Positions 12,301 to 24,880 of a stretch of 64,000 nt of DNA are shown piece after piece. The stretch comes from Tenrec ecaudatus. Its lineage: Eukaryota; Chordata; Mammalia; Afrosoricida; Tenrecidae. The stretch spans positions 88,502,063-88,566,062 of the forward strand of contig NC_134545.1 in the NCBI RefSeq assembly GCF_050624435.1, read 5' to 3'. A model generated the notes under the pieces. That model was given only the letters and a program-made list of their open reading frames with translations. It was not told the origin of the DNA and made no database searches. A program made the position numbers and the translations under genes. Within the stretch, counting starts at the first letter, position 1. Each line of letters begins with the position of its first letter.

Positions 12301-12802
12301 AATATACATGTGAAAGTTGTTACCTCATTAACAATCAGCATTGTAAATAATAGGTTTTTTTTACTATCATCGTAGCAAAGATTAAAAAGATGAGTAATAC
12401 TTTGGTGATATCCATTTTTCAAGTTAATTGTTAAATGTCTTCATTGAAACCATTTGATGTCTTTACTTAAATCATCAAAATCAAAGACAGTTACTAAGAT
12501 TAATAACAATTTTTTTGTTGTGAATTGGGTGAAGGTTTGCATTGTGGATCAATTTTCCACTCAACAAGTCATACATATTTTGTTTCGTATCATTGGTTGC
12601 ACTTCCCATAATGAAGCATCACTTATTCCACCTCTTCCCTGTGTTTTCCTGTTTTCATTCCTCCATCTTTTCTAACCCTTCTGAACTTTGTCCTTGGGTA
12701 AATGCTGTGCTTTTGATTTTAAATAGTTTTTTATTTGGGGTCTACTCATATTGGAAGCAGCTGGACCCTTTGGAGGGAATTACTTGCTTTTAAGTGCCAA
12801 AC

Positions 12803-12998
12803 CAAGAACCCTGGTGGCCTAGTGGATTATGTGGTAGGCTATCAACCCAAGGTCAGTAGTTTGAACCTACCAGCTGCTCTGTGGCAGAAAAAGAAGGCTT
12901 CCTATTCCCGTAAAGATTTCGTCTCAGAATCCAACAAGGGTCATTCTACTGTGTCCTACAGGATCTCTATGAGACAGAATTGACTTGATGGCAATGAG
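12803..12998 (+). mobile_element. AfroSINE, first of a tandem pair
   Basis: AAGAACCCTGGTGGCCTAGTG start, CTACCAGCTGCTCTGTGGC middle and GACTTGATGGCAATGAGTTT end. Confidence 0.8.
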
Positions 12999-13027
12999 TT
13001 TGCTTTCTTTTTGTTTGTTTAACTCCC

Positions 13028-13210
13028 AAACCAAGGATTCCTGGTGGTGTAGTGGGTTATACTTTGGGTTTCCAACTTGCTAATTGCAAGATCAGCAGTT
13101 CAAAACTACTTGTAGAGATCTAGTCTCAGAAACCTCAAGAGCAGTTCTAATCTGTCCTTTTTGTTTGTTGTGAATGAGAATTGACTTGATAGCAGGGAGT
13201 TTTTGAGTTT
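13028..13210 (+). mobile_element. AfroSINE, second of a tandem pair
   Basis: AAGGATTCCTGGTGGTGTAG start, GCAAGATCAGCAGTTCAAAA middle and GACTTGATAGCAGGGAGTTT end. It follows the previous copy after about 30 bp. Confidence 0.75.
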
Positions 13211-13351
13211 TCGAGTAACTGTCAAACCATTGTGAATCTTGGCCCAACCAAGTAGACACAAACCCTTAAATGACATACAGGTGATATTATTTGAATATTT
13301 TAAAAGCATGTACAGAAAAAATCTAGTAAGGTATGCAAATAGAGCTATCTT

Positions 13352-13505
13352 TTTAAAAGGCAGGTTTCTTGAGGTATAATTTACATACTGTAAATTTCAC
13401 CCTTTGTTAAGTACACAATGCAATGCTTTTCAGTAAAGGTCTAGTTAGATAGCCATCACCATAGTCCAGTCTTAGAACCTTTTCATTGCCTTGCAACGTT
13501 CTATC
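13352..13505 (-). mobile_element. Old L1 3' UTR fragment
   Basis: TGAGGTATAATTTACATACTG, AATTTCACCCTTTG and AGCCATCACCATAGTCCAGT follow the old mammalian L1 3' UTR in antisense order. Confidence 0.55.
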
Positions 13506-14259
13506 ATCCTCATAGGCTTAATTTTTAATAGTGGTTAAGGAAATGCATGGAAATAGGAAAGGGCCAGAAAGGAGAGAATTGTAGGCAGATTTCTAATTTA
13601 TTATTCCTGCATTGCTTGAATTATTTATAACATGGTCATACTATCGTTTAGCTGAAAAACAGTAAGGATTATTTTCCTATTTTGTAAAGAACAAAAAAGG
13701 AAGAAGAAATATACGTTTTGACTCAAGGCTACTTCTGGTAATTTATCCAGGATTTCAAACTGTTAGTATTTGGGTTAGACACTGGCTGCGAATTTGCATT
13801 TTTTACCCTAGACACACAGAATCAGAATTTACAATTCAATAATATCCCCAAGTGAGTCTTATATATCCCAGGTGATTGTATACATAAGGAAAATGTAGAT
13901 TCTGATGCAGTACATCTGGGGTGGAAATACAAATACTCAGCAGGGGTCAAACTGAAACAAACCAGTTCAAGCCTCAACTGTATCCTAAGAAAATGCCTAT
14001 GTGGGAAAGGATTTGTGTCCACATAAAGAGCAAAAGCATTTATCAGTATCTTATTTAAAACAAAGAAAAAGTGCATATTATATGTCTTATGATGGGAGAG
14101 GATTATTCATAAAACTGAAATATAACATTTTTATATGCAGTGTTCATATTTAGTCTCACTTTTATATATCTTATTAATTAAAAATAAGAGATTAATTATG
14201 GTGTATACATTAGTCAAAATGTGCAAAATTGTACACTTGAAATGTGTACTGCTATGGCA

Positions 14260-14695
14260 TCGCAATCCCCTCGTCTACATGGGAAAGCCGGGCAATGAAT
14301 AGGAACACAGCAGAGAATTATGGTGCTGGTGGATAACACTGAAAGACCAGAGACTGCCAGAAGAACAAACAAACCTATCTTATGGGACATCCAGCTAGAA
14401 TTTTCCTTAGAGCAATCAAGGATGGGGAGACTTTGTCTCACCTACTTTAGGCATATTATCAGGAGTCATCCCTGGAGCAGAACTTATGCTTAGTAGAAGG
14501 TTAGTGAAAAAGAGGAAGGGCCTCAATGAGTTGGATTGACACTAGATGGATCAACACTAGATGGATCGACACAGTGGCTGCAACAATGGGCTTAGACATA
14601 TCAGTTTCTAGGATGTCACAGGCCGGGGCAGTGTTTAGTTCTGTTGCTCAGAGGGTCTCTGTGAGTTGGAACCACCACCACCAATGTTATATTAA
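14260..14695 (+). mobile_element. RTE LINE 3' part
   Basis: The forward frame encodes RWIDTVAATMG and an SQAGAVFSSVAQRVSVSWN terminus, the C-terminal end of RTE/BovB-type reverse transcriptases. Upstream pieces with TTTAGGCATATTATCAGGAG correspond to the FGH motif region. A short local duplication, ACTAGATGGATC (twice near 14548-14568), lies just before. It ends at an ACCACCACCA tail. Confidence 0.75.
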
Positions 14696-14859
14696 TCACA
14701 TCTCAAGAAATCTGTCAAAATTAGAGCTTAGTTATCAAACTCTCTTATTGGAAAAGGGATTCTATTACTTTACCACATTTCAGGGCTGGAGCAGGGCATA
14801 AAAGTTCAGAGGAATAGGTGGGCAATATCTAAATAGCAATATTACCCCTGTCTTTGTCA

Positions 14860-15004
14860 TTCACTGCCATCGAGTCAATAGCAGAGATTGACACTACTTA
14901 CTAGAGCAGAAAGCCCGTTGGTCTCCTGCGGAGCTGCTGACAGTTTTGAACTACGTATCATGAGGATCTCATCCCAACGTGTCCCCACTACACCACCAGG
15001 GATC
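14860..15004 (-). mobile_element. AfroSINE
   Basis: CACTGCCATCGAGTCAATAG at the left and CCCACTACACCACCAGGGAT at the right are the antisense 3' and 5' ends. Confidence 0.75.
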
Positions 15005-15849
15005 CATTACCTGTGTCCCAGACACCTTCATTGAGGGACTGATTCATAGGACCTGCCTCCCTACTCTATGTCAGAGATGTTGCTAAGTATTTGGATACCA
15101 TGGTGATTAAGGCACTGCTTTCTAGTGGTATCTGGCGGAGAGGCAGGTAGGTCAACTCCAGACAACACCAAGTGTCCCACGAAGCAGCCCTTGACCCCTT
15201 GGCTGCCCAAGCAGGGCAGAGCAGATCAGGAAGCAAGGCCCTTAACTGAGCAGTGCAGGTGGTCAAGATTGGTGGTACCCTGATGACAGTTGTGAAAGTG
15301 TCCAGAAGGGAGTATCGCTGTCATCACCAGTTGACTTAAACTAATTCTTAAGCCTCTAGAGTCTAGACCCACCTTACCTCCACACTTTACAACAACGCTG
15401 CGAACCAAGGTCGAGCCTTTCCGGACTCAGGGACCCAGCAAATAACTCACATCCATTCCCTTATTTACTCCTGGCCACACTCTGTAGGGAGGGGCTCTTT
15501 CTTCACTTCCCAAATGAGGAAGTTGAGACCGAGAGGTTGCCTGCCTATGCTTTGGCTTTAAATTTGTTGCTCCCGGCCAACATGTATATTCTCCCTCCCC
15601 CCACTGCCCCCCCCTCCATTCCACTGTCCTCAGGGGCCTTCTGGGAGCAGGAAAAGTTCCCTTTCAGACCCCAACCAGGCCAGCTCAGCTTTCACTCTTT
15701 AATCTCAGATTTTTCCAGATGCACCCTCGAGTCAATCATTGCTGGCACAACCAACGGCGTCACGTCCACCGGGCACAGCCACCCACACAGTGACGAGGAC
15801 TTGAGATTTGCAGGGCCAACGCGCCGCAAGCCCAAGGTAACAGCATTCG

Positions 15850-16941
<1,092 letters not shown>

Positions 16942-17401
16942 TGAAACGCGGTCACCTTTCTTTCCCAGGGGTTTCGGATGGTCCCGGCCCGTTCGCAGGG
17001 GTCTGGCTGCGGGAACGAACTCAGTGCCTCGTCCCTGAAGGGTGTTTTTGGGGGGCAGCTTCTAGCTGGTCCGTCTCTCCAGCCCAGACTGCCCGGCTGG
17101 CTCCCTTTTGGGCTGAAAGCTCCAAGTAAATGATCGCTGCTGGCACGCTCGTCTTGAGTCGGTTGCCTGACAACATACTGTAAAACGGAAAGGAATTTCT
17201 GATCCGACATTTCCAGCAGAAAACCTTCACCGGGTCCTCGTTCCTAAATATAGTTTTAGTGAGTTTGGTTTGTAAGTCAGCACCGGTGCCTACGAAATGA
17301 AACGCACATATTCAGTGATGGTTATTGTAGTAAGAGGTTTGGGGTTTCTACCTTGAAGGGCATTCATGTCAAACTGTTGAATGCCCTCCCCCCCCCAGCA
17401 T

Positions 17402-17623
17402 AGGAGCCCCGGTGGTGGTGTAGGAGGAGGAGAGTGTGCGCCCGCATGTGCGTGCACGCTTCAAGTGCTCACCTAAAGGTCAGCAGTTCGAACCCAGTCG
17501 CTGCTCCGTGGGAGAAGATGAGGCTTTGCACTAACATAAACATTTACAGTCCACTGGGTGGATCTCTGTCATGTAGTGTCACTGTGAGTCAGAATCAACC
17601 CGATGGATGGCAGTGAATTGAGT
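17402..17623 (+). mobile_element. AfroSINE
   Basis: AGGAGCCCCGGTGGTGGTGT start, AAAGGTCAGCAGTTCGAACC (B-box) and ACTGTGAGTCAGAATCAACC end. A GTGTGCGCCCGCATGTGCGT stretch replaces part of the normal 5' half. Confidence 0.8.
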
Positions 17624-17751
17624 TGGAGTGTATGAATGATGTCATCGGAATATTTTCTTCCTGAAGGGTGAGATTTTAAAAAATGAGACAGTGTAGGGGG
17701 AAGGACCCAGAGGCGTTGCCTAGGAGTGAGAAACATAAATAAATACTTGGT

Positions 17752-17880
17752 GTTTGTACAGAACTTTGCAGTTTTTCAAGCACTTTGATGTCATGGGGCT
17801 GCCCTCAAAATCCTGTGATGTAGGCAGGTCACATTTCACAGATGAGGACATTGCCACCCAGTCAGAGCTGGAACTTGTTA
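17752..17880 (+). repeat. MIR-like SINE fragment
   Basis: ACTTTGCAGTTTTTCAAGCA, TTTCACAGATGAGGACATTG and CAGTCAGAGCTGGAACTTG follow the MIR 3' half. Confidence 0.55.
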
Positions 17881-17889
17881 CGTGCGCGC

Positions 17890-17891
<2 letters not shown>

Positions 17892-17943
<52 letters not shown>
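17892..17943. repeat. (TG)26 microsatellite
   Basis: 52 bp of uninterrupted GT, preceded by CGTGCGCGCGA. Likely length-polymorphic. In intron 1 of SLK. Confidence 0.95.
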
Positions 17944-17946
<3 letters not shown>

Positions 17947-18009
17947 GTGTCTGGGTAGAAATAATAGCATTTCTCTTACTTCCTAAGCACTATTACGCTT
18001 TTGTTTGCC

Positions 18010-18130
18010 CTTGCCCTGCCTCAAATGCCTCTTCTCACACCCCAGTCCTTCTCCTTCTTCAAAGCTCTGCTTAGCTGTCATTTCTGACTTATCCAAGTGA
18101 AACAGTTCACTCTTGGGTACTTTGAAAACA
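18010..18130 (+). repeat. L2-like LINE fragment
   Basis: CTTGCCCTGCCTCAAATGCC, CCTTCTTCAAAGCTCTGCTT and GCTGTCATTTCTGACTTATC resemble an L2 3' end. Confidence 0.4.
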
Positions 18131-18449
18131 CCTTTTTTCATGTGGTTGTGACACTTTCACATATGCTTAATGTGTTTCTGATTTGAGAGTATGATCAGGG
18201 GCCAACAGTGACGCATGGTTGGTCACATCACTTGCTGGAGAACATAGTACATTTCTGCGTATTTGTGGAAATGTAGGACTGCGTGGTACCGATACTGTTA
18301 CATGTAGCCCTTGCGTGCTGTGAAAGTTGGGACCCTGAGCCTTTGTGTGTGTGTGAGAGTGGATAGGAACTCACTTCAAGTGTAAGCGGATGATCACTCC
18401 GGGGAACCATGCCCAGCGTGCAAGTCCTGGCTGTCGCAAATCAGAAGCA

Positions 18450-18632
18450 CCTCAGTGGCACAGTGAGTTAAGCATTGGTCAGATGTTTGAACTCACTCGC
18501 TGTCCTGCGGGTGACTAATGGGGCTGTCTGTACCGGTAAAGATTCAATCTTGAAAACCCTTTGGCACAATTTGCGCTGTCCTACAAGGTCTCCATGAATT
18601 GGAGTCAGTTCCACAGCAGTGGGTTTGCTTTT
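18450..18632 (+). mobile_element. AfroSINE
   Basis: CACCTCAGTGGCACAGTGAG start, GCTGTCCTGCGGGTGACTAA middle and TTCCACAGCAGTGGGTTTG end. Confidence 0.75.
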
Positions 18633-18761
18633 GGTCACAAACCAGCTTTGTGGACAAAACCCATCACGTCTGTAGACCTCTGTTTTCATAGCTGTAAAAT
18701 CGTAGATTTCCCTAAATGGTCAGTTAGATTGCTTCACCATTAGTAATCCGAGTGTGCACTT

Positions 18762-18862
18762 AGCTAAACCCGTGGCTGTTGGGTCTGTTCTGACTCATGA
18801 GGACCCTGCAGCACAAGAGTGGGCCCATAGGGTTCAAAGGTTGTATAGTTTTACAGAAGCCG
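18762..18862 (-). mobile_element. AfroSINE 3' part
   Basis: GGTCTGTTCTGACTCATGAG and GCCCATAGGGTTCAAAGGTT are the antisense 3' half. Confidence 0.5.
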
Positions 18863-20499
18863 TGCACTACAGCTAGTAAAGACAAAAATAAATCCCAAGG
18901 CATCTACAATCTTGTAATTAAAAGGAGATAGGCAATCATGGGTCTTTTCATAGTGTAATTGTGTTTTATGAACTAGAAACAATAACACTGGGTCTGCAGT
19001 TTGGATACATTTATTTTAAAATTATCTATTTATTTATTTTGCCTCTCACTAGCAGTACACGTGACCTTGGGCAAAAATACTGGCTCCTCCGTTGTGTGAA
19101 GATTTTAAAAAGGGCCTTCAAAACCACTGCCATTGAATTCATTCTGATTCATTTAATAAATCATATAAGGTTATGGGAAAGGGCTCATTAAATGATAAAC
19201 ATGACGGTAATTGTATTTAGCGCTCATGGAAACACGCTGGGGGAAGGGAAGCATCAAAAAAGGGCGACGATGGTAAACTTTGTTGTTCGCCCAGGTGCCA
19301 TGGCCACACAGATGCTCTGGAGTTTTATTCTGGGGACTCTTCCTAAACGTGTAAGGTCTCTTCCCGTAGTGAGCCAGGGATTGAAAATAAGAAACTCCAA
19401 GTAGTTCAACTGGAGACTTTAGCATTGTGTCAAGGTCAGTTTCTGTGGACGGGAGATGCCAGACTGCTGGGCCGTGCGATTTGAAGAGCATGAATTCTTT
19501 GTCTGCATCCCTTCTCTCTGACCCCTTGCTCCCAGTGGCCAGGAGAAGAGGTGGTTGCTTTTTTTTTTTTTTAAAGACCATTTAAATTTATTTGTGACCT
19601 GGTTCATTTCTTTTTCATAGTAGTTTTTGTTTTTTAAGATTCCGGAGAAAGTTCATGAAGGTCCCTCTGTATGGGGTGGGGGTGTTAGCTATCCAAGGTT
19701 AATATTCCGTGGAAGGCCTTTCCAGCTTGATTCCAACTCTCATTTACTTAGGGAATTTGTAACTGTTACAAAGGTTAAGTTATACATAGGTCCTTTTTGT
19801 GTATGTTTACTTTATTTGAAAGGTTTTCTGGACTTATTGTAGTTTTTCCACTTAGTACATTGTAACAAAGTTGCTTTCGCCTCTGTTGTAGATTTGTTTT
19901 CTCATTTGAATGTAGTATTCCTTGGCGTATAAATAGAAACACGGGAGATATCTCACACAATTGTTTGTCTTTGGATTTCGTAGGCTTTTAACAGGGAAGA
20001 GCAAAAACAAACAAAAAGAAGACATGAAATTATGCATGGGTTGTATTTTTAGAAAGCTATTTTGTTGAGTAAGCTAATTGAAGCTGAACTGGCCATGTGC
20101 TAGATGAAAGTGAGTCTTTTTTTCCCAACCAAATGGGTGCAACAACTTTTGTTTGTTTAATAGTGCGATATAGAATCTTTGTTTTGAGAAGTATGTAGAC
20201 CATATCTACATTTAACAGATAATAAACAGAGCACCCCAGACGTCCTTCCTGCTGCCCTAGCTCTGAGTCCAATCCCTTTCTCCCCTGTAGGAGTCACTTT
20301 CCTGTCTTTTTTTTCTCTGCTTCTCTTTCTAGCTTACCTCTAAGGTGATTATCCCTGAACATGGAACATTTAGTTTTGTGGTCATAGGAACTTTATATGA
20401 AGGGGCTCAGATTGAGTGTGCTCTTGTGCGTTTTCCCTCTTTCAAAATCAGCATTGTTTGTGAGGTTCATCTTGATCACCCATTGCTCTCGTTGTGTAG

Positions 20500-20940
20500 T
20501 ATCGCATTAGTACATATGAGTCTCTATCACTAGTTATTTACCATTGTTAATTGTTCACAGAAAAGTCAATTGTTCCCAGAATTTGCCACTACACACAGCA
20601 GGTGCACATGTGCATGAGTGTCTGTATAGGCTTAATCCAGGAGTGCACTTGTTGGGCTGTGGGTATGCGGGAGAACTGTGGCAGCCAGCTTGTGAACAGT
20701 GTGCGTACAGTCTTGGAATCCCTACAGGGGCAGGTGCACTCAGCCCTTTGGTCCTCTGTTAGTTGGAATTGGCAGGAAGGCATTGGGTTTGGTTTTGGTG
20801 GATTATGCCTATATGTAGTTTTTCTAGGTGGTGTCAAACTAATTATACCCATTTATGCTCCCACCGTTGGTGTATGAGCCTTCTTTTTTCTTTGCTCTGT
20901 ATCTTTCTAACAGTTGGTATTAGAATTACTCATTTTAATT
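20500..20940 (-). mobile_element. Old L1 3' UTR fragment
   Basis: TTTATGCTCCCACCGTTGGTGTATGAG and the surrounding T-rich sequence match the antisense form of old mammalian L1 3' UTRs. It is the first of several collinear pieces of one fragmented L1. Confidence 0.5.
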
Positions 20941-21869
20941 TAAATATTTTAATTATTTAAATTGTGTCTTTTTTGCTTTCAAGTCTGTTGTCCATTTTTC
21001 TGTTGGCTGCCTTTTTCATGCTTGTTTGTGGTGTGTATGTATACACATTCTGGACGTCAATCATTTTCTGGTTATGGCTACTGCAAATATATCCTCTCTG
21101 TGGCTTATTTCCTTATGATGTCATTTGAACCAAATATTGTGATGAAAATACATACAACAAAACATGTGCTATCAACAATTTCCATATGTATACCGCAGTG
21201 ACACGGATTTCTTTCTGCAGGTGTATAGCCAGCCATTTTTGCTATTCTTTTCCAACCCATTTACTGCTTCCATCATAAACTCGAGCAAAAACTCCCTTCC
21301 CCCTCCACCCTACCCCTGGAAACCACTAATAATCCTTGGTTGCCATAGATTTGTGTGCTTCAGATAAGTGAAGTCACACAGTAGTTGCACTTTTGTGACT
21401 GACGTTTCACTCCGCCAGAGGAGCCCTCGGGTTCTCTGTTGTGGTGTGTCCCAGGCCTTCATTTCCCTCTAGGGCTGGCTGGTGTTGCTTTGTGTGTGTA
21501 TACTTCCTTTTGTTGTGGGCATTTGGGTCTTCCCTACTTTTGACTACTGTGAGTAATGTTGCTGCAAGGAACGTTAGTGTACAGGTTTCTGTTTGCGTTT
21601 CTGCCTTCTCTGCTTGCTGAGTATGTACCTAGGATTGGGATTGCTAGGTCATGTACTCTGTAGTTCTGTGTTCTACTTTTTCGAGGAACCTGGCAAAGTG
21701 TTTTCTAACTTATCTGTACCATTTTATATTCGCACCAGCAGCGGCTGAGGGTTCTAGTTTCTCCACGTTGTCTACAACATTAACCTGTTATTCTTTTTAA
21801 TTTAAAATTTTTTTGCCATTCGAATAAAAGATGAAGTGGTATCCCATGGTTGTTTTGATTTGAGTCTCA

Positions 21870-21960
21870 ATATGAGTCTGAATCAACTTGATGACAGTGA
21901 GTTTTTGAAATGGCTAAGGTGGTGGTAAGTCAGAATTGACTTCAGTGGCAGTGAGTTTGT
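21870..21960 (+). mobile_element. AfroSINE 3' tails, two partial copies
   Basis: Two successive SINE ends: GAATCAACTTGATGACAGTG and GAATTGACTTCAGTGGCAGT. Confidence 0.5.
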
Positions 21961-21975
21961 TTTGGTAATGGCAAG

Positions 21976-22178
21976 TGAGGACCGCTGGTGATGCAGTGGT
22001 TAAACCACCCAGCTGTTGAATAAAAGGTCTGTGGTTTAAACTCACCACTGCTCCCTGAGAGAAGATGTGGCAGTCGGCTTCCATGAAGATGTACAGCCTC
22101 GGAAACTCCTTTACAGGCAGTTCTAGTCTATCATACAGGTCAGTAAGACTCCATCGCAGTAGACTTGGTTTGGAATTG
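21976..22178 (+). mobile_element. AfroSINE
   Basis: AGGACCGCTGGTGATGCAGTG start, ACTCACCACTGCTCCCTGAG middle and TCCATCGCAGTAGACTTGG end. Confidence 0.75.
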
Positions 22179-22257
22179 CTAGTGAAGTTGAGTGTCTATC
22201 TTTTCATGGGCTTCTTGGCCCTTTGAATATTCTTTTTGGTGAAATTTCTTTTTTTAA

Positions 22258-22366
22258 TAGGAGTTGAAAGCTCCACCTTTTGCCCACCAAGCAACTGGTG
22301 GCTTTGAACTGCTGGCTTTGCAGATTATAGTCCAACACATAACCACTATTCCACTAGGGCTTCTCT
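22258..22366 (-). mobile_element. AfroSINE 5' half in a composite insertion
   Basis: GGCTTTGAACTGCTGGCTTT and ACACATAACCACTATTCCAC are antisense SINE sequence. It directly abuts a young L1 3' end. Confidence 0.65.
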
Positions 22367-22369
22367 TTA

Positions 22370-22665
22370 AAAAAAGTCAATAAATCACTTTATTGGGGAC
22401 TCTTACAGCTCTTATAACAATCCATTCATCAATTGTATCAAGCACATTTGTACATATGTTGTTATCATCGTTTCCAAAATTCTTTCTACTTGAGCCCTTG
22501 GTATCAGCTCCTCTCTGTTCCCCTCCCTCCCATCCACGTGACCCCTCAATAATTTATCAATTATTTTTATACTTCACACCATCTGCTGTCTCCCTTCACC
22601 CATGTTTCTTTTGATCATCCTCCTGGGGCGGGGGTGGGGTAGGTAAATACATCTATCATTACCAT
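22370..22665 (-). mobile_element. Young L1-type 3' end, part of a composite insertion
   Basis: Antisense terminus (TCACTTTATTGGGGAC) with the usual ACTTGAGCCCTTGGTATC block. Together with an adjacent antisense AfroSINE it lies between two copies of TTGGTGAAATTTCT (22236-22249 and 22676-22689), inside an older L1. Confidence 0.75.
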
Positions 22666-22754
22666 TGGTCTTACCTTGGTGAAATTTCTATTCAAGTATT
22701 TTGCTCATTTTTTGATTGGGTTGTTTGCCTTTATGTTAAGTTGAAGACTTTTTA

Positions 22755-22876
22755 AAAGTGTTTTGGGTTTTGAGAATGATGAGGGTAATGAATGTACAAA
22801 TGTGCTTTATACAACTGATGTATGTATAGATTGTGATAAGAGTTGTATGAGCCCCCAATGAAGTGATTTAAAAATA
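22755..22876 (+). mobile_element. Young L1-type 3' end, 120 bp
   Basis: Only the terminal segment: TTTGAGAATGATGAGGGTAA through GAGCCCCCAATGAAGTGATT and an A-rich end. Heavily 5'-truncated. Confidence 0.75.
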
Positions 22877-22917
22877 TTCCGGTTTGGTGGTTTTGGAAAA
22901 ATTTCTCCAAATATGTA

Positions 22918-24164
22918 CGAGGGGGTACCTCCCCCCCAAACTGGAATTTTTTTCCAAAATTATGTATTTAATTTTTTTGTATTTAAATGTTTTTACAAAA
23001 CAACCTTATCACCTTCAAAGTCCTCTCCCTTACGCTTAATACAGCTGTCAAATCTGCAATTCTATTCTTGGAAACATTTCAAACTCATTTTCCTGGATGC
23101 TTGACACCACCTCCCTCGTTTTTTTGTTCACCTTTTCTATGTTGTCAAATAGCTGTCCTTTCATGTCCCTCTTCATTGTCAGAAACAAAAAGAAGTTGTC
23201 TGGAGAGAGGTCAGGTGAGTAAGGTGTATGGGACAAGAGAGGCATGCTGTTTTTTGCCCAAAACTGGAACACGGATGACTGCATAAGCAGGTACATTGTC
23301 GTGGTGATAAAAGCAGTCAGTCACCCATCTGCCACAAATTAGGCATTTTTTGGTTGCACACTGTTAAGCAATTATTTCAGAACCTCTAAATAGAAAGCTT
23401 GATTAACAGTCTGACCTGGCTGAATGAACCAAATGCACTATCCCACTCACATCAATTGGGCGAGGTGCAGATGGTGACTTCCACTGGCCTGATTGATGTC
23501 TGTTTTCAGGTCATAAGAATAGCACCGTGTCTCATTGCCAGTTATGACCTTGGGAAAAAAGTCTGGGTCACTTCGTAGCTGTCCTTTCGAAACATGGCCT
23601 GGGCATGTTTACAGTCGACACTCTTTATCCTGGTCAGCCAGAACTGGAGGCACAAGTCTCAGCCATCCTTCTCATTCACAAATCTTCCCCTAAAATTCAC
23701 TGTTCAATGGTCTCTTCAGTCTTTGAGTCTTTGAACACAAGTGTATGAATTTTATCGACATTTTCGTCCTTTGGGGAAGTGGATGGACATCCAGAAGGTT
23801 TGGCATCAATCAACATTTTACCTTTTTTGAAATGAGAAAACCACTCATACACTTGAGTTTTTCCCGTAAGTGCTGTCCTTGTAAGCTGTGTTCAACATCA
23901 CAACCGTTTCTAAGGCATTTTTCCTGAGCAGGAAACAAAATTTCACAGTTGAACGCTGTTCTCTGAAATTGGCTATTACAAAAAAATGAGACTGGAGTGG
24001 AACTGCATTTACAAAAAATTCAGAGAACCTTCCCAAGCAATGCCACTGGGTGCACTAATTCAGAGAGAGTTCCTGGATGCTTGCCTAGTAGGGGTTGGGG
24101 AGTGTATACTATGAAAGCTTACCCAGCAGAGCTTTTTATTTTTTGGTGGGGAGGTACTCCCTTG
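22918..24164 (-). mobile_element. Dead mariner (Tc1/mariner) DNA transposon, 1.25 kb
   Basis: Terminal inverted repeats of about 25 bp (CGAGGGGGTACCTCCCCCCC at the left; GGGGAGGTACTCCCTTG at the right) are flanked by TA on both sides. The minus strand carries mariner transposase pieces: an N-terminal EQRSTVKFCFLLRKNALET (near 23980), the HHDNVPAYA motif (near 23300) and TPYSPDLSPDNFFLF (near 23210). These are in different frames, with stops between. The last catalytic Asp of DD34D, expected just before FFLF, reads Asn. It is therefore inactive. Confidence 0.9.
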
Positions 24165-24169
24165 TAGGT

Positions 24170-24880
24170 TGTCTTGTTTTTCTTACAAATGGAAGCTCTT
24201 AAATTTCATGTAGTCTATAATTTGTCAATCTTTTCTTTTACTGTTAATTCTTTTTGTGTTATATTTGACTTTCTTTTCTCACCTAACATGTAATTGCTTT
24301 ATGGTTTTGACTTTTAGCATTTAGATACAATCTATTTAGAAAAGTTTTTTGTGTATGATATGAGGGTGGGGTCCGTTTTCTTCACATACGGATATTCATT
24401 GTCCTTGCACCATTCACTGTGTAAAAAAAAATCCTTCTTGCTCTGTTATATAGCATTGTTTTTGCAATCTGTATTCTCTTCATTGATCTGTTTGTCTATT
24501 CCTGTACTAGCATTCTATGTAAATGAGGAAATCACTAAAATAAATCCTTGTTAGTCTCCCCTGTTTCTCTTCAGCAGTTTCTTATGTATTCCTGGACCCT
24601 AGCTCTTTCCATATACATTTATGGTTATGCTTGGTTGATTTCCACAGAAACAAATAACTCTTTGTATATCTTTATGATATCATTGGATTTATATCTCAAC
24701 ATTGGAAAAATTAACATCTCGATAAGGTTGAGTCTTCCCATCTATTTAGGCCTTTTAAGAGTATTTCTAGTAAAATGTTATAGTCTGTCTTGGGAACAAT
24801 TTTTTTCTAATATAATTTCTCCTTGTTTTGGCTGTGTACAAAATCCAGTGGTTTTCTGAGAAAGGATTCTTTAGGCATAC
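24170..24880 (-). mobile_element. Old L1, ORF2 end / 3' region
   Basis: Antisense blocks such as CGGATATTCATTGTCCTTGCACC and GGTTGAGTCTTCCCATCTAT are typical; the latter decodes on the minus strand near the GRINI-type motif of L1 ORF2. It is continuous in order with the 21110-22745 piece, the mariner and a short L1 end having landed between. Confidence 0.55.

Larger units (their letters stand above)
1..15849. other. Intergenic region upstream of SLK
   Basis: No open reading frame here has splice structure or protein similarity that I recognise as a gene. Identified content is almost all interspersed repeats (listed separately): AfroSINE copies, young L1-type 3' ends, RTE fragments, one SPIN element, MIR-like pieces and old L1 3' UTR. 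The remaining AT-rich stretches, for example 960-1330, 7860-8150, 9900-10600, 11700-12110 and 13560-14200, show nothing I can name. In human the neighbour upstream of SLK is STN1 (established knowledge); none of its coding sequence is visible here. Confidence 0.7.
21110..22745 (-). mobile_element. Old (L1M-type) L1 3' UTR, interrupted
   Basis: Successive antisense blocks are recognisable: GTGAAGTCACACAGTAGTTG, GAGTAATGTTGCTGCAAGGA, GGATTGGGATTGCTAGGTCA, CTCCACGTTGTCTACAACAT, ATCTTTTCATGGGCTTCTTG and TTTGATTGGGTTGTTTGCCT. AfroSINEs (21870-22178) and a composite SINE-L1 insertion (22250-22675) interrupt it. Confidence 0.7.
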
